DNA of 64,000 nt from positions 186,001-250,000 of the forward strand of contig NZ_JH815210.1 in the NCBI RefSeq assembly GCF_000296505.1, written 5' to 3'. This document shows positions 27,665 to 35,382 of the stretch, piece by piece (within the stretch, counting starts at the first letter, position 1; every line of letters begins with the position of its first letter). The position numbers and the translations under genes are program-made. The DNA comes from Schaalia turicensis ACS-279-V-Col4. Lineage in GTDB: Bacteria > Actinomycetota > Actinomycetes > Actinomycetales > Actinomycetaceae. Under the pieces are notes generated by a model. That model saw only the letters and a list, made by a program, of their open reading frames with translations. It ran no database searches and was not told the DNA's origin.

Positions 27665-27670
27665 CATGAT
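27665..27670 (+). promoter_or_regulatory. -10 box of lipoprotein gene (leaderless)
   Basis: CATGAT, six bases, then GTG at 27677. The spacing supports GTG at 27677 over the TTG at 27671 as the start. Confidence 0.45.
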
Positions 27671-27676
27671 TTGAAG

Positions 27677-28846
27677 GTGCATCTTGTTGATCATCACACT
27701 CAGACTGACCGAGCCACTTCGTCGCGACCAGTTCGGCGTCGCCGAATCGCCACCTCGGTGAGCATCAGTATCGCTTCTGCCCTGATCCTCAGCGCCTGCA
27801 CGTCAACGAATATCCCATTTTTGACGCGAACACTTCAGATCCCGTCAATGTCTGACACCGACATCATTCGCGATCGCGCTGCGCGCGCTGATCAGGCAGC
27901 AGTGATTCGCGCTCAGGGTTTCGCTTCCCTTGCTTCATCGTGTGAGTCATGTGCCACTGCGCTTTCAACTTTTTCTACGCAGGCTCAGGGACGCGCAAAT
28001 TCCTTGGGTGGGGTCTGGCAGCCGTGGGGAACTCAGGTGCCAGACAATGCCAAGAACGTTCCGGATATTGCCGACGCGCCACTTTCGATTGACGAATTCA
28101 TCGCGTGGAACGAAACAACTGCTCTTCGAGATCTTGCAACCGCATCAAATCCCGATGCTCTTGACGGCGGACAAGCCGTTGCCCTCACTCAAGTGGCTTT
28201 GAGCCGCTACGCCGATACTCAGGGGCTTGCTCTGACGTACGGGATTGGTACACGCATGCAGAGTCAGAGCCTCCAGACTCTCAACTCTCGCTTCAGCATG
28301 AAAACAGACGATAGGGAGCTCGCGGCGCTGGCAACATGGGGGATTGACCAGGAACACCTTGAGAATGGCACCATGTTGCCCACGCTCGAAATAAGCGACG
28401 AAACAGGTGAAAAGCTTGCAGCTTCCACGGAGCTCTCCGATTCTGTCGCACGCTGGGATTGTGTTGCTCAGTCACTGCCGACTGCTCAGTTAAAGAACCA
28501 AGTCATTTCTGATGCCAGCATCAAAGCCGATGAACTATTCAGCCGCGTCGATGAAACATTAAAGAATGGTGCAACGGACACGCGCGCCATGAGGTGTTCA
28601 ATCGATACGTCCAGCGCTGACGCTATTTTCTTGACTCTGATTGAAGCCGACCTTCACTTGGTGAATACGTCTGACGAAAGCCTGCGGACAATCGGCATTC
28701 AGGCAGCCCTCGATGATATTCGCTCATGGATGGGTGTTGCCACGATGAGCTCTCTTCCATTGCCGACCCCCGTTCCCGCCGAGGGCACTGACGACTCCCC
28801 GTCATCTCAATCCGTTGCTCGCACCGAATCCGGACAGAGCAACTAA
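27677..28846 (+). CDS. Putative lipoprotein, possibly DUF4439/ferritin-like
   Basis: About 389 residues. An Arg-rich n-region (RRRR at 20-23), a hydrophobic stretch and a lipobox LSAC with the lipidated Cys at 41 indicate an exported membrane-anchored protein. The mature part is helical and Ala-rich; a C-terminal ~130-residue region (from about ARWDCVAQSL) may be a four-helix DUF4439-like bundle, which is often encoded divergently from rimP in actinobacteria. That family call is tentative. The first mature segment has a C-x-x-C motif (CESC). No enzyme motif is visible. Confidence 0.7.
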   Translation: MHLVDHHTQTDRATSSRPVRRRRIATSVSISIASALILSACTSTNIPFLTRTLQIPSMSDTDIIRDRAARADQAAVIRAQGFASLASSCESCATALSTFSTQAQGRANSLGGVWQPWGTQVPDNAKNVPDIADAPLSIDEFIAWNETTALRDLATASNPDALDGGQAVALTQVALSRYADTQGLALTYGIGTRMQSQSLQTLNSRFSMKTDDRELAALATWGIDQEHLENGTMLPTLEISDETGEKLAASTELSDSVARWDCVAQSLPTAQLKNQVISDASIKADELFSRVDETLKNGATDTRAMRCSIDTSSADAIFLTLIEADLHLVNTSDESLRTIGIQAALDDIRSWMGVATMSSLPLPTPVPAEGTDDSPSSQSVARTESGQSN

Positions 28847-28913
28847 CTGTCCGTCTTGGAAGCCCGCTTTTCGCAGGACGCCACCTCGCCCAGCCGGGCA
28901 GATGGCGTTTGCT

Positions 28914-28919
28914 TACAAT
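28914..28919 (+). promoter_or_regulatory. -10 box of hypothetical gene (leaderless)
   Basis: TACAAT, six bases, then ATG at 28926; no Shine-Dalgarno site. Confidence 0.6.
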
Positions 28920-28925
28920 GAGCCC

Positions 28926-29411
28926 ATGACTACCGTTCTGCCCGCGTCCGCTCTTGGCCTACTCCCCGATAGTGATCGCAACCCCGTCGCTGAGCAAGTA
29001 GGCGATGACCTTTGGGTTGTCGCCGGCGCTCATGCGCTGATCCTGACTTCCGCCACCGCGATCATCGACTCCGCAATGTGGTACGAGGCCGCGACCGCTC
29101 AATGGGAGGCTGAAACTCGTCAGTTGTCGGTCACCTGGGTTGATCCTCAACGCCCGGATTGGACGCTGACGACAGTGTCTGAAGATCCGCACGTTCTGAT
29201 GCGGACCATCAGTGACCGCGTCAATCATTCGATCGTGATTCACAAGGCCTTGAAGGTGTCGAATGGAACGCAAGTAGCGGCATGGATTCGGCGCGCGGAA
29301 GACGGAAAGCTGTTTTCTGTTCTGATTGCGCTTGGCCCGCTTGACGAGGCTTCCCAGAAGGAAGCAGATGCCTTCGAACGCGATTTGCGTGAGAGCGTGG
29401 GCCTCGATTAG
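28926..29411 (+). CDS. Conserved hypothetical protein, 161 aa
   Basis: Not recognised. 161 residues from the ATG at 28926; an upstream frame from 28815 would overlap the lipoprotein gene and ignores the -10 box. A predicted mixed alpha/beta soluble protein with a WVVAGAHALIL strand near 30-40 and a Trp-rich centre; no signal peptide, no cysteines, no catalytic motif seen. It ends 21 bases before a strong terminator. Codon use fits the neighbours, so it looks like a real resident gene. Confidence 0.75.
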   Translation: MTTVLPASALGLLPDSDRNPVAEQVGDDLWVVAGAHALILTSATAIIDSAMWYEAATAQWEAETRQLSVTWVDPQRPDWTLTTVSEDPHVLMRTISDRVNHSIVIHKALKVSNGTQVAAWIRRAEDGKLFSVLIALGPLDEASQKEADAFERDLRESVGLD

Positions 29412-29431
29412 GTCTATTCCCCAGTAATACA

Positions 29432-29469
29432 CGTGTCGGCGAAGTCTGTGACCTCGCCGACACGTTTTT
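29432..29469. terminator. Bidirectional terminator between hypothetical gene and luxS
   Basis: A perfect 11-bp stem CGTGTCGGCGA / TCGCCGACACG with an 11-base loop, followed on the plus strand by TTTTT (29465-29469). It serves the plus-strand gene and probably the convergent luxS. Confidence 0.9.
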
Positions 29470-29488
29470 CAGTCGCTACAACGCGCCT

Positions 29489-29968
29489 CTAGTCGTCCAG
29501 CAGAGTGCGCACAAAAGGATCAATGGAGAACTTCTTATCCAGGATGGCTCGCGCCCATTCTTTGGCGGAGAACAGTGAGTGATCACGGTAGTTACCGCAG
29601 GACACGATGTCGGTGCCGGGAACCTCATCCCAAGTGATCTGGTCAGCGATTGCTTCAAGGCTGGAGACAACGGCTCGTGTGACTTCTTCAATGCTTGGGG
29701 TGCCCCACGTAATCAGGTGGAAACCGGTTCGGCAACCGAACGGCGAGCAGTCAATCACTCCATCCATGCGGTCGCGCAGAAGGGATGCCATCAGGTGTTC
29801 GATCGTGTGCAGACCACCGGTTGGGATCGCGTTTTCATTCGGCTGGACGAAACGCAGATCAAAGTTAGAAATCGCATCCCCCCTCGGGCCGTGTTCAACG
29901 GCAATCAGGCGAACATAGGGTGCTTTCACTGCAGTGTGATCCAGCGCGAAGCTCTCAACTTCAGCCAT
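29489..29968 (-). CDS. luxS: S-ribosylhomocysteine lyase LuxS
   Basis: 159-residue metalloenzyme of the activated methyl cycle that cleaves S-ribosylhomocysteine to homocysteine and DPD, the precursor of autoinducer-2. The metal motif HTIEH is near residue 54-58, the catalytic Cys is in PFGCRTGF near 81, and the third metal ligand Cys is in [11 protein letters not shown] near 125. The ATG at 29968 is preceded by AAGGAGG. No pfs, metK or met genes adjoin it. luxS is patchy in actinobacteria, being best known in Actinomyces and Bifidobacterium relatives. Confidence 0.96.
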   Translation of the reverse strand: MAEVESFALDHTAVKAPYVRLIAVEHGPRGDAISNFDLRFVQPNENAIPTGGLHTIEHLMASLLRDRMDGVIDCSPFGCRTGFHLITWGTPSIEEVTRAVVSSLEAIADQITWDEVPGTDIVSCGNYRDHSLFSAKEWARAILDKKFSIDPFVRTLLDD

Positions 29969-30040
29969 GGTGGCCTCCTTGGGGTCAAACATGTCGGTAG
30001 CACGGCACCGGGGAAGCCAGTGCGAGAAACGATCAACAAT

Positions 30041-32005
30041 CTAGTCGCGTTCACGCAAAGAACGTCGTCGCTGTTCAAGAGTGACCAGGTATTCGAATGT
30101 TTCTTGATACTTCGGGTCGTCTTCATTCATACGCTGAAGCTGAGAGCGAATGTCGGCTGTTTTGCGATTCAGGTCCAGTCGAACCAGTGCGTTCACAACT
30201 CCCTTGCAGTAGGAACGCATTTCGTCTTCGCGATCCTGAGGAAGTTCGACGACTGCAAGTTTGGTGATAATCGGTTCAATCAATTCGCCTGCTTCTTGGC
30301 GAATATCATCCACGAAACGACGTGTCGCCACCTCTTGCGCATAGACACTATCGCCTGTTTCGTCCTGTGCTTTCTTCAGCTGACGAGCAAACGCATCGAC
30401 GCCACCAACCGCTTTAACCGCATCGAATACGGCTCTGCGCGTTGGATGAGTAAACGTCGCACCATCGATGGAATCGAACTGCGTGCCAATGAAATAAATC
30501 GGCTGTTGCAAAACTGCTTCCAACGCCTGGCGTTCCACGCGCGAGACGAGATCTTCGGGTTCGGGGCGCGCTTGAGGTTGCGGGCGACCAGCTCCAGCCA
30601 TGTGGTTATTCTGCGCACTGTCGAAACGCTGGTATCTCCCGCGTGATAGTGAACGAATCTGGTTTTGCACGAAACGAGGATCCATGCCAAGCCAGCCGGC
30701 TAGCAGGCGTTCGTACTCCATCCGTAATGCGCGATCTTTAATGTCAGCAACGATGGGAGCAGAAGCTTCCAAAGCCCGAACGCGTCCTTCGGGGAAATTG
30801 AGGTTCGATTGGCGAAGGATCGAACGCAAGACGAATTCAAACAGTGGAATACGCGAGCGAATCAATTCAACAACCGCGTTCTTCCCACGATTAATCATGA
30901 TGTCGCACGGATCCATCCCCTGAGGATCAACTGCAACAAACGTTTGAGACGCAAAGTTCTGGTCTTCTTTAAACGCGCGAAGAGCAGCCTTTTGGCCCGC
31001 CTCGTCACCGTCAAAGGTAAAGATCACTTCGGAACCTCGTGCCTGCCCACTGGATAGGACAACCCCGGCAGCAGAATCCGCTGAGTCGCCCAGCAGTCGG
31101 CGGACAACGCGAACGTGCTCGGATCCGAAAGCCGTACCGCAGGTAGCAACCGCGCAGGTCACACCGGCCATATGAGCAGCCATCACGTCCGTGTATCCCT
31201 CGACAATGACGACCTTACGGTTCTTGGAAATCTCTTTCTTCGCCAAATCCAGCCCATACAGCAACGTGGACTTCTTATACAGCGGAGTTTCGGGGGTATT
31301 CAAGTACTTCGGGCTCTGCTTGTCTTCGTCGTTCAAACGCCTGGCGCCAAAACCAACGGTTGTTCCCGTGATATCCCGGATCGGCCACATGACGCGACCG
31401 CGGAAACGATCAATCAGACCTCGCTGCCCACGCGACGCCAAACCGGACTTTTCAATCTCTTCATCGGTAAAACCACGTGAGCGAAGCATGCGCGTCAGAG
31501 TGTCCCAGGAATCGGCTGAGTAACCGACGCCAAAATGCCGGCACTCTGCAGGTCCGAACCCGCGGTTGCCTAAGAACTTACGGGCAGGCAAGGCCTCTGG
31601 AGTTTCAAGCTGTTGTTGATAGAACTCTTCAGCAATTCGATGCATGTCGATCAGACGCTGGCGCCTGCCGGGCTGTTCACGCACCGTCTGAGAGCTTCCC
31701 TCTTCGTACCGAAGAGGGACACCCGTCATTTGAGACAGGTATTCAAGAGTCTCTGGGAAGGAAAAATTATTGATCTTCTGAACAAAAGCGAAGATGTCCC
31801 CGCCTTCTCCACACCCGAAGCAATGCCAGAGACCCGTCGTCGGATTAACGGTGAAACTCGGAGTGCGCTCATCGTGAAAAGGGCACAACCCCTTCAAAGA
31901 GTTCATTCCGCCGCTACGCAAAGTGACGTGTTCACCTACGACACGAGCAACATCAATTGCCTGTCGTAAGCGTTCCTTGTCTTCTTCAAGAATGCGTCCG
32001 GCCAT
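30041..32005 (-). CDS. dnaG: DNA primase
   Basis: 654 residues from the ATG at 32005. Zinc-binding CHC2 domain with CPFHDERTPSF and CFGCGEGGD (~40-70), the catalytic core, and TOPRIM motifs VEGYTDVMAAH (Glu) and FTFDGDEAGQKAA (DxD type, here DGD). A C-terminal helicase-binding region follows. Makes RNA primers for replication. A longer frame to 32104 runs into dgt and is unsupported; a TAGACT box seven bases before the ATG suggests the real promoter. Confidence 0.96.
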   Translation of the reverse strand: MAGRILEEDKERLRQAIDVARVVGEHVTLRSGGMNSLKGLCPFHDERTPSFTVNPTTGLWHCFGCGEGGDIFAFVQKINNFSFPETLEYLSQMTGVPLRYEEGSSQTVREQPGRRQRLIDMHRIAEEFYQQQLETPEALPARKFLGNRGFGPAECRHFGVGYSADSWDTLTRMLRSRGFTDEEIEKSGLASRGQRGLIDRFRGRVMWPIRDITGTTVGFGARRLNDEDKQSPKYLNTPETPLYKKSTLLYGLDLAKKEISKNRKVVIVEGYTDVMAAHMAGVTCAVATCGTAFGSEHVRVVRRLLGDSADSAAGVVLSSGQARGSEVIFTFDGDEAGQKAALRAFKEDQNFASQTFVAVDPQGMDPCDIMINRGKNAVVELIRSRIPLFEFVLRSILRQSNLNFPEGRVRALEASAPIVADIKDRALRMEYERLLAGWLGMDPRFVQNQIRSLSRGRYQRFDSAQNNHMAGAGRPQPQARPEPEDLVSRVERQALEAVLQQPIYFIGTQFDSIDGATFTHPTRRAVFDAVKAVGGVDAFARQLKKAQDETGDSVYAQEVATRRFVDDIRQEAGELIEPIITKLAVVELPQDREDEMRSYCKGVVNALVRLDLNRKTADIRSQLQRMNEDDPKYQETFEYLVTLEQRRRSLRERD

Positions 32006-32012
32006 AGACGCT

Positions 32013-32018
32013 AGTCTA
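32013..32018 (-). promoter_or_regulatory. -10 box of dnaG (near-leaderless)
   Basis: TAGACT on the minus strand, seven bases, then ATG at 32005. It lies between dgt and dnaG, which are otherwise adjacent and co-oriented. Confidence 0.45.
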
Positions 32019-32045
32019 CCGATCCGTTCACCGTTTAGCGCACGC

Positions 32046-33344
32046 TCACAATTGGGTTGAAAGCATGCCACACCACTGGGCGTGCCAGCGTGATGCGGAC
32101 GCATCCGTCAGCGACGCGACCTGGTCAATCACCACGCGCAAACGCTCATTATCATCGTTCGTTTGACGCCAGTTTTCAGCAAAAAGAGGCTCCAAAGCCG
32201 ACGGTCCAGCTTCGAAAAGAGCATCCACCAAGTCCGCCAAAAGCGTGCGCTGCTGGTAATACACCGGCTCGTTCTCACGCGGGCTCATCACGAAGTGAAC
32301 AGCCAGCCCCTTCAGGATCTGGATCTCTGCACGAGCCTCGGGAGGAACAACCAGATCCGCACGGTATCGTCCCAACGGACCGGCACCAAACTCAACACGA
32401 GTCGCGCTGACCGTAGAGGCACAGAAACGTCCGATCAGTTCGGATGTGAAATCTTTCAATTCCGCGAGCGCACGATAGGAACCATCAAAGGATCGTGGCC
32501 ATTCGGGCATACGAAGCAGACGTTCAATCGCCAGTTCCAAATCGGTGCGGGCAACACCTGTCCCGTACCAGTTGATCGTCGAGTCAATAATCTCATTCAG
32601 TGTCGATTCATCGCTGAGGGATGCAACGTCGCATTTACCCGTTGCGATGGCATCTTCAACGTCATGCACGGAGTAGGCAATGTCGTCTGAGAGATCCATG
32701 ATCTGTGCTTCCAAGCAACGTCGACCAACGGGTGCTCCCTGACGCATCCACTCGAAAACGTGAGCATCATCTGAATAGACGGAGAACTTCTTTGCTGACT
32801 TCATCGGATCCGGCCCCTGGCCTTTCGCCCACGGGTATTTACAGATCGCATCCAGTGTCGCCTTCGTCAGATTCAACCCCGCCGGATGCCCATCATCGGT
32901 CAGCACTTTCGGCTCAAGTCGGCTCACTAGACGCAGAGTCTGCGCGTTTCCTTCAAAACCACCGCAATCGCCGGCAAGCTCATCCAAAACCCTCTCGCCA
33001 TTGTGCCCAAACGGCGGGTGTCCAAGATCGTGGCTCAGGCACGCTGCATCCACCACGTCAGGATTCGCGCCCAATTCTTTACCCAGTTCACGACCAACCT
33101 GCGCAACCTCAAGAGAGTGCGTCAGACGCGTACGAACAAAGTCGTCAGTGGCCGGGCCTAACACCTGAGTCTTCTCACCCAGACGACGCAAACCCGACGA
33201 GTGCACAATTCGAGCCCTGTCGCGTTCGAACGCTGTCCGCATCGCTGACTTCGAAGGTTCAGGCCACATACGTGACTGATCCTGGGACGAATACACGGGC
33301 ACGAGCACCATGGCACTCCGAGTCATTTCAGGGCTTTCATTCAC
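32046..33344 (-). CDS. dgt: Deoxyguanosinetriphosphate triphosphohydrolase-like HD protein
   Basis: 432 residues. HD-domain dNTP triphosphohydrolase that cleaves dNTPs to nucleoside and tripolyphosphate. The metal-binding His and HD pair appear as RLTHSLEVAQVGRELG (~72-87) and SHDLGHPPFGHNGE (~103-116); a later DLSDDIAYSVHDVEDA segment supplies the remaining ligand. The start is taken as GTG at 33344, because a TAGGCT -10 lies six bases upstream; the ATG one codon earlier (33347) would fall before the predicted transcription start. Neighbour dnaG is the usual partner. Confidence 0.92.
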   Translation of the reverse strand: MNESPEMTRSAMVLVPVYSSQDQSRMWPEPSKSAMRTAFERDRARIVHSSGLRRLGEKTQVLGPATDDFVRTRLTHSLEVAQVGRELGKELGANPDVVDAACLSHDLGHPPFGHNGERVLDELAGDCGGFEGNAQTLRLVSRLEPKVLTDDGHPAGLNLTKATLDAICKYPWAKGQGPDPMKSAKKFSVYSDDAHVFEWMRQGAPVGRRCLEAQIMDLSDDIAYSVHDVEDAIATGKCDVASLSDESTLNEIIDSTINWYGTGVARTDLELAIERLLRMPEWPRSFDGSYRALAELKDFTSELIGRFCASTVSATRVEFGAGPLGRYRADLVVPPEARAEIQILKGLAVHFVMSPRENEPVYYQQRTLLADLVDALFEAGPSALEPLFAENWRQTNDDNERLRVVIDQVASLTDASASRWHAQWCGMLSTQL

Positions 33345-33350
33345 CATATA

Positions 33351-33356
33351 AGCCTA
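33351..33356 (-). promoter_or_regulatory. -10 box of dgt (leaderless)
   Basis: TAGGCT, then TATATG (six bases), then GTG at 33344. The geometry decides the start codon against the adjacent ATG. Confidence 0.5.
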
Positions 33357-33379
33357 TCCCTTGGGAATGGGCAGACGAG

Positions 33380-33388
33380 TTATCCACA
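33380..33388 (+). promoter_or_regulatory. Perfect DnaA-box match between dgt and GH13-like gene
   Basis: TTATCCACA, strict consensus, in the divergent promoter region of a dNTP-pool gene. Could be chance. Confidence 0.3.
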
Positions 33389-33395
33389 TCTGTGA

Positions 33396-33401
33396 CACGA
33401 T
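33396..33401 (+). promoter_or_regulatory. Weak -10 box of GH13-like gene
   Basis: CACGAT, six bases, then GTG at 33408. Only three of six match TATAAT, but the spacing equals the other leaderless promoters here. Confidence 0.3.
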
Positions 33402-33407
33402 GAAAGG

Positions 33408-34535
33408 GTGAAACACCACGAGCCTCGCCCACACGCCGTCCGCACCCTGCTCGTTCACCGATCCAGGCGCGGTCCTAGTCCCTGGTGGCATTCCTGTGCG
33501 CTCGCGACGATCCCTACTTCTCTGTCTGCGGATAACGCTGCTCAGATTTCCACTGATGCACTGACCTTACACAATGCCGGTTTTGATACCGTTCTTGTCA
33601 CTCTTGATGACCCGATTCTGCTGGTTCATCCGAAGTCGCCGTTGCCAGAGTTTATTCATCAGTTGAAAGCGCGCCGCCAGCGTGTGATTGTGCGTATCCC
33701 GAATGAAACATTCGTGTCTTTGGGGGCGCGCGGAGCGGATATGGAAAACCGCGTCACGACGCTCCTTCTGAGGACGCGCGGTGCCCTCAACGCTGGCGCG
33801 GATGGTGTTGATTTGGGCGTGTGCGCCGAAGAGTATGAAGACTCCCCGATCCGCAGGGCGCTTGCGCGAGAGCGTTTCACTGCTCTTGTCCGCCAGGTTG
33901 AAGCAGAGTGTGCAACATTTGATTCTCAGCCGATTGTGACGGCACGCCTGTCTGGCTTTGACACTCCCGCCATTATGTCTCACCTTGAAGACGAGTGGTT
34001 CCATCATCTGTACGATGATGCGCTACGAACTGCTTCTTTTGACGCTCCAAGCCTTGAGTTGGTTGTTTCAGATTCGCTGTCTATCCGCGATCGTATTGGT
34101 GCGGTTGCTCCATGGAACGTTGATTGTCTGCCCGCCGATCGCCAGTCGGATGCGGATCGTGCGTTAACGCTACTTGCGCTTGGTCTGCCGGGTGTGTTCC
34201 ACGGTCGCCTTCGTGAAGAAAACGTGGTCGAGCAGGTCAGTGCGACCTCGTACATTCGAACGGCGCTTGCCCTGCGATCCGAACGCAAGCTGGGAACGCA
34301 CGCGCTGGGCGTACTGCACGGGTTGGAGTGGGCGCGCCCCGACACTCTTGTCTATCTGAACTCCGACGTGATGATCGTTGTGAACACCGCCGATCAGCCT
34401 CTCGCTCTTCCGTCCGGTTCCCAGATCCTTGTGGCGAGTTCCCAGAGTAGCCATGGTGTGGTCGCTCCCAGGTCGTGCGCGTGGGTAAGTGTCGCCCGCA
34501 TCCAGCCGGCACCGACCGCCGAGTTCTCTGGCTGA
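33408..34535 (+). CDS. Degenerate GH13 (alpha-amylase/alpha-glucosidase-like) protein, catalytic residues lost
   Basis: 375 residues. Pieces of the GH13 barrel are recognisable: GADGVDLGV at 130-138 aligns with conserved region II (GxDGFRxDV) but the Arg is Asp and the nucleophile Asp is Gly; APWNVDCLPADR near 234-245 aligns with region IV (xNHDxxR) but the His is Val; ALTLLALGLPGVFHGRLREE near 252-271 mirrors the LLLALPGxxxxYxGEE turn; the C-terminal VYLNSDVMIVVNTADQPLALP matches the all-beta domain C. Region I and the general acid are not seen and the protein is about 150 residues shorter than active enzymes. It is intact and translated-looking, so a non-enzymatic role is possible. Confidence 0.65.
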   Translation: MKHHEPRPHAVRTLLVHRSRRGPSPWWHSCALATIPTSLSADNAAQISTDALTLHNAGFDTVLVTLDDPILLVHPKSPLPEFIHQLKARRQRVIVRIPNETFVSLGARGADMENRVTTLLLRTRGALNAGADGVDLGVCAEEYEDSPIRRALARERFTALVRQVEAECATFDSQPIVTARLSGFDTPAIMSHLEDEWFHHLYDDALRTASFDAPSLELVVSDSLSIRDRIGAVAPWNVDCLPADRQSDADRALTLLALGLPGVFHGRLREENVVEQVSATSYIRTALALRSERKLGTHALGVLHGLEWARPDTLVYLNSDVMIVVNTADQPLALPSGSQILVASSQSSHGVVAPRSCAWVSVARIQPAPTAEFSG

Positions 34536-34580
34536 CGGATCCACGACCACCGTTTCGATTTCCGCTTTCGTGCGCGCCTT

Positions 34581-35381
34581 TCAGCGTTGAAGGGTGACGA
34601 GGCCACGCCGGGTTTCTTCAACGCTGAGCTGACCTGGGGCGCTAGAGGACGACGCTGAAGCGAATGTTGCCGCGCTGGCGAATGTGTGACCGCAGATCCT
34701 GGTGATCGCACCGAATTCACCCATTCCAATGCCGATAACAGGAAGGGCATAGGTTCGTGACGCTCTTAGTTGCGCGTCCATGATCCTCAGTGCGTCCTCG
34801 GGCCGATGAGTCATATAGGCAATTTTGAGCACGTCGGCGCCAGCTTTTGCCATCGATGCGAATACTCGATCAATGTCAACGGTGAGGGGCGTTCGGGTGA
34901 AATCATGGTGCGACGCCACGGCGATGCTACCGGCCTCGTGAATCTCTTCAACTATGTCGATTGCACCCGGGTGACAAATTTCAAGGTCGATCGCGTCGGC
35001 GAAGGTGGCCAGGATGGCAAGAAAGTCCGTGTATTGACCGTCAGAAAGATCAACGAGGCCCCCTTCGGCGACTGTGCGAATTGTTGCCAACAGAGGAAGC
35101 GGGCTCTGATCCGTCACGAGCTTGAGTCCAGTGCGTAATAGGCCTTCACGCTCGCTCGCTTGCACCGAGGCAAGGAGTGGGTCAACGCGCCATTCAATCA
35201 GGTCGGGCTGAGCGCCGGCGACATCCGTGATCTCGCTTGTTAGCGATTCCAGTGAGGCGCTCATCAGCGAAGAGATGACGGCCGTTGGAGCGCCCCCTCC
35301 GATGTTGAGCATTCCTCGCGGAGTCGACGCATGACCAATCGTCACTTCAGTTGGGATGCAATCATCGCAGGGATTCGACAT
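34581..35381 (-). CDS. aroD: 3-dehydroquinate dehydratase, type I
   Basis: 266 residues from the ATG at 35381, which has GGAGG six bases upstream; earlier ATGs at 35399/35435 lie inside dusB. The enzyme dehydrates 3-dehydroquinate in the shikimate pathway through a Schiff base. Active-site His is in ASHHDFTRTP near 160 and the Schiff-base Lys in ADVLKIAYM near 188; the substrate-binding IEWRVD is near 63. The start lies two bases past the dusB stop, so it is the last gene of glyS-dusB-aroD. Type I enzymes are less usual in actinobacteria, most of which use type II AroQ. Confidence 0.93.
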   Translation of the reverse strand: MSNPCDDCIPTEVTIGHASTPRGMLNIGGGAPTAVISSLMSASLESLTSEITDVAGAQPDLIEWRVDPLLASVQASEREGLLRTGLKLVTDQSPLPLLATIRTVAEGGLVDLSDGQYTDFLAILATFADAIDLEICHPGAIDIVEEIHEAGSIAVASHHDFTRTPLTVDIDRVFASMAKAGADVLKIAYMTHRPEDALRIMDAQLRASRTYALPVIGIGMGEFGAITRICGHTFASAATFASASSSSAPGQLSVEETRRGLVTLQR

Positions 35382-35382
35382 A

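Noticed and set aside
29579..30646. 355-codon plus-strand frame across luxS and dnaG
   Set aside because: Spans two conserved genes on the other strand and their intergenic gap; no homology-like motifs.
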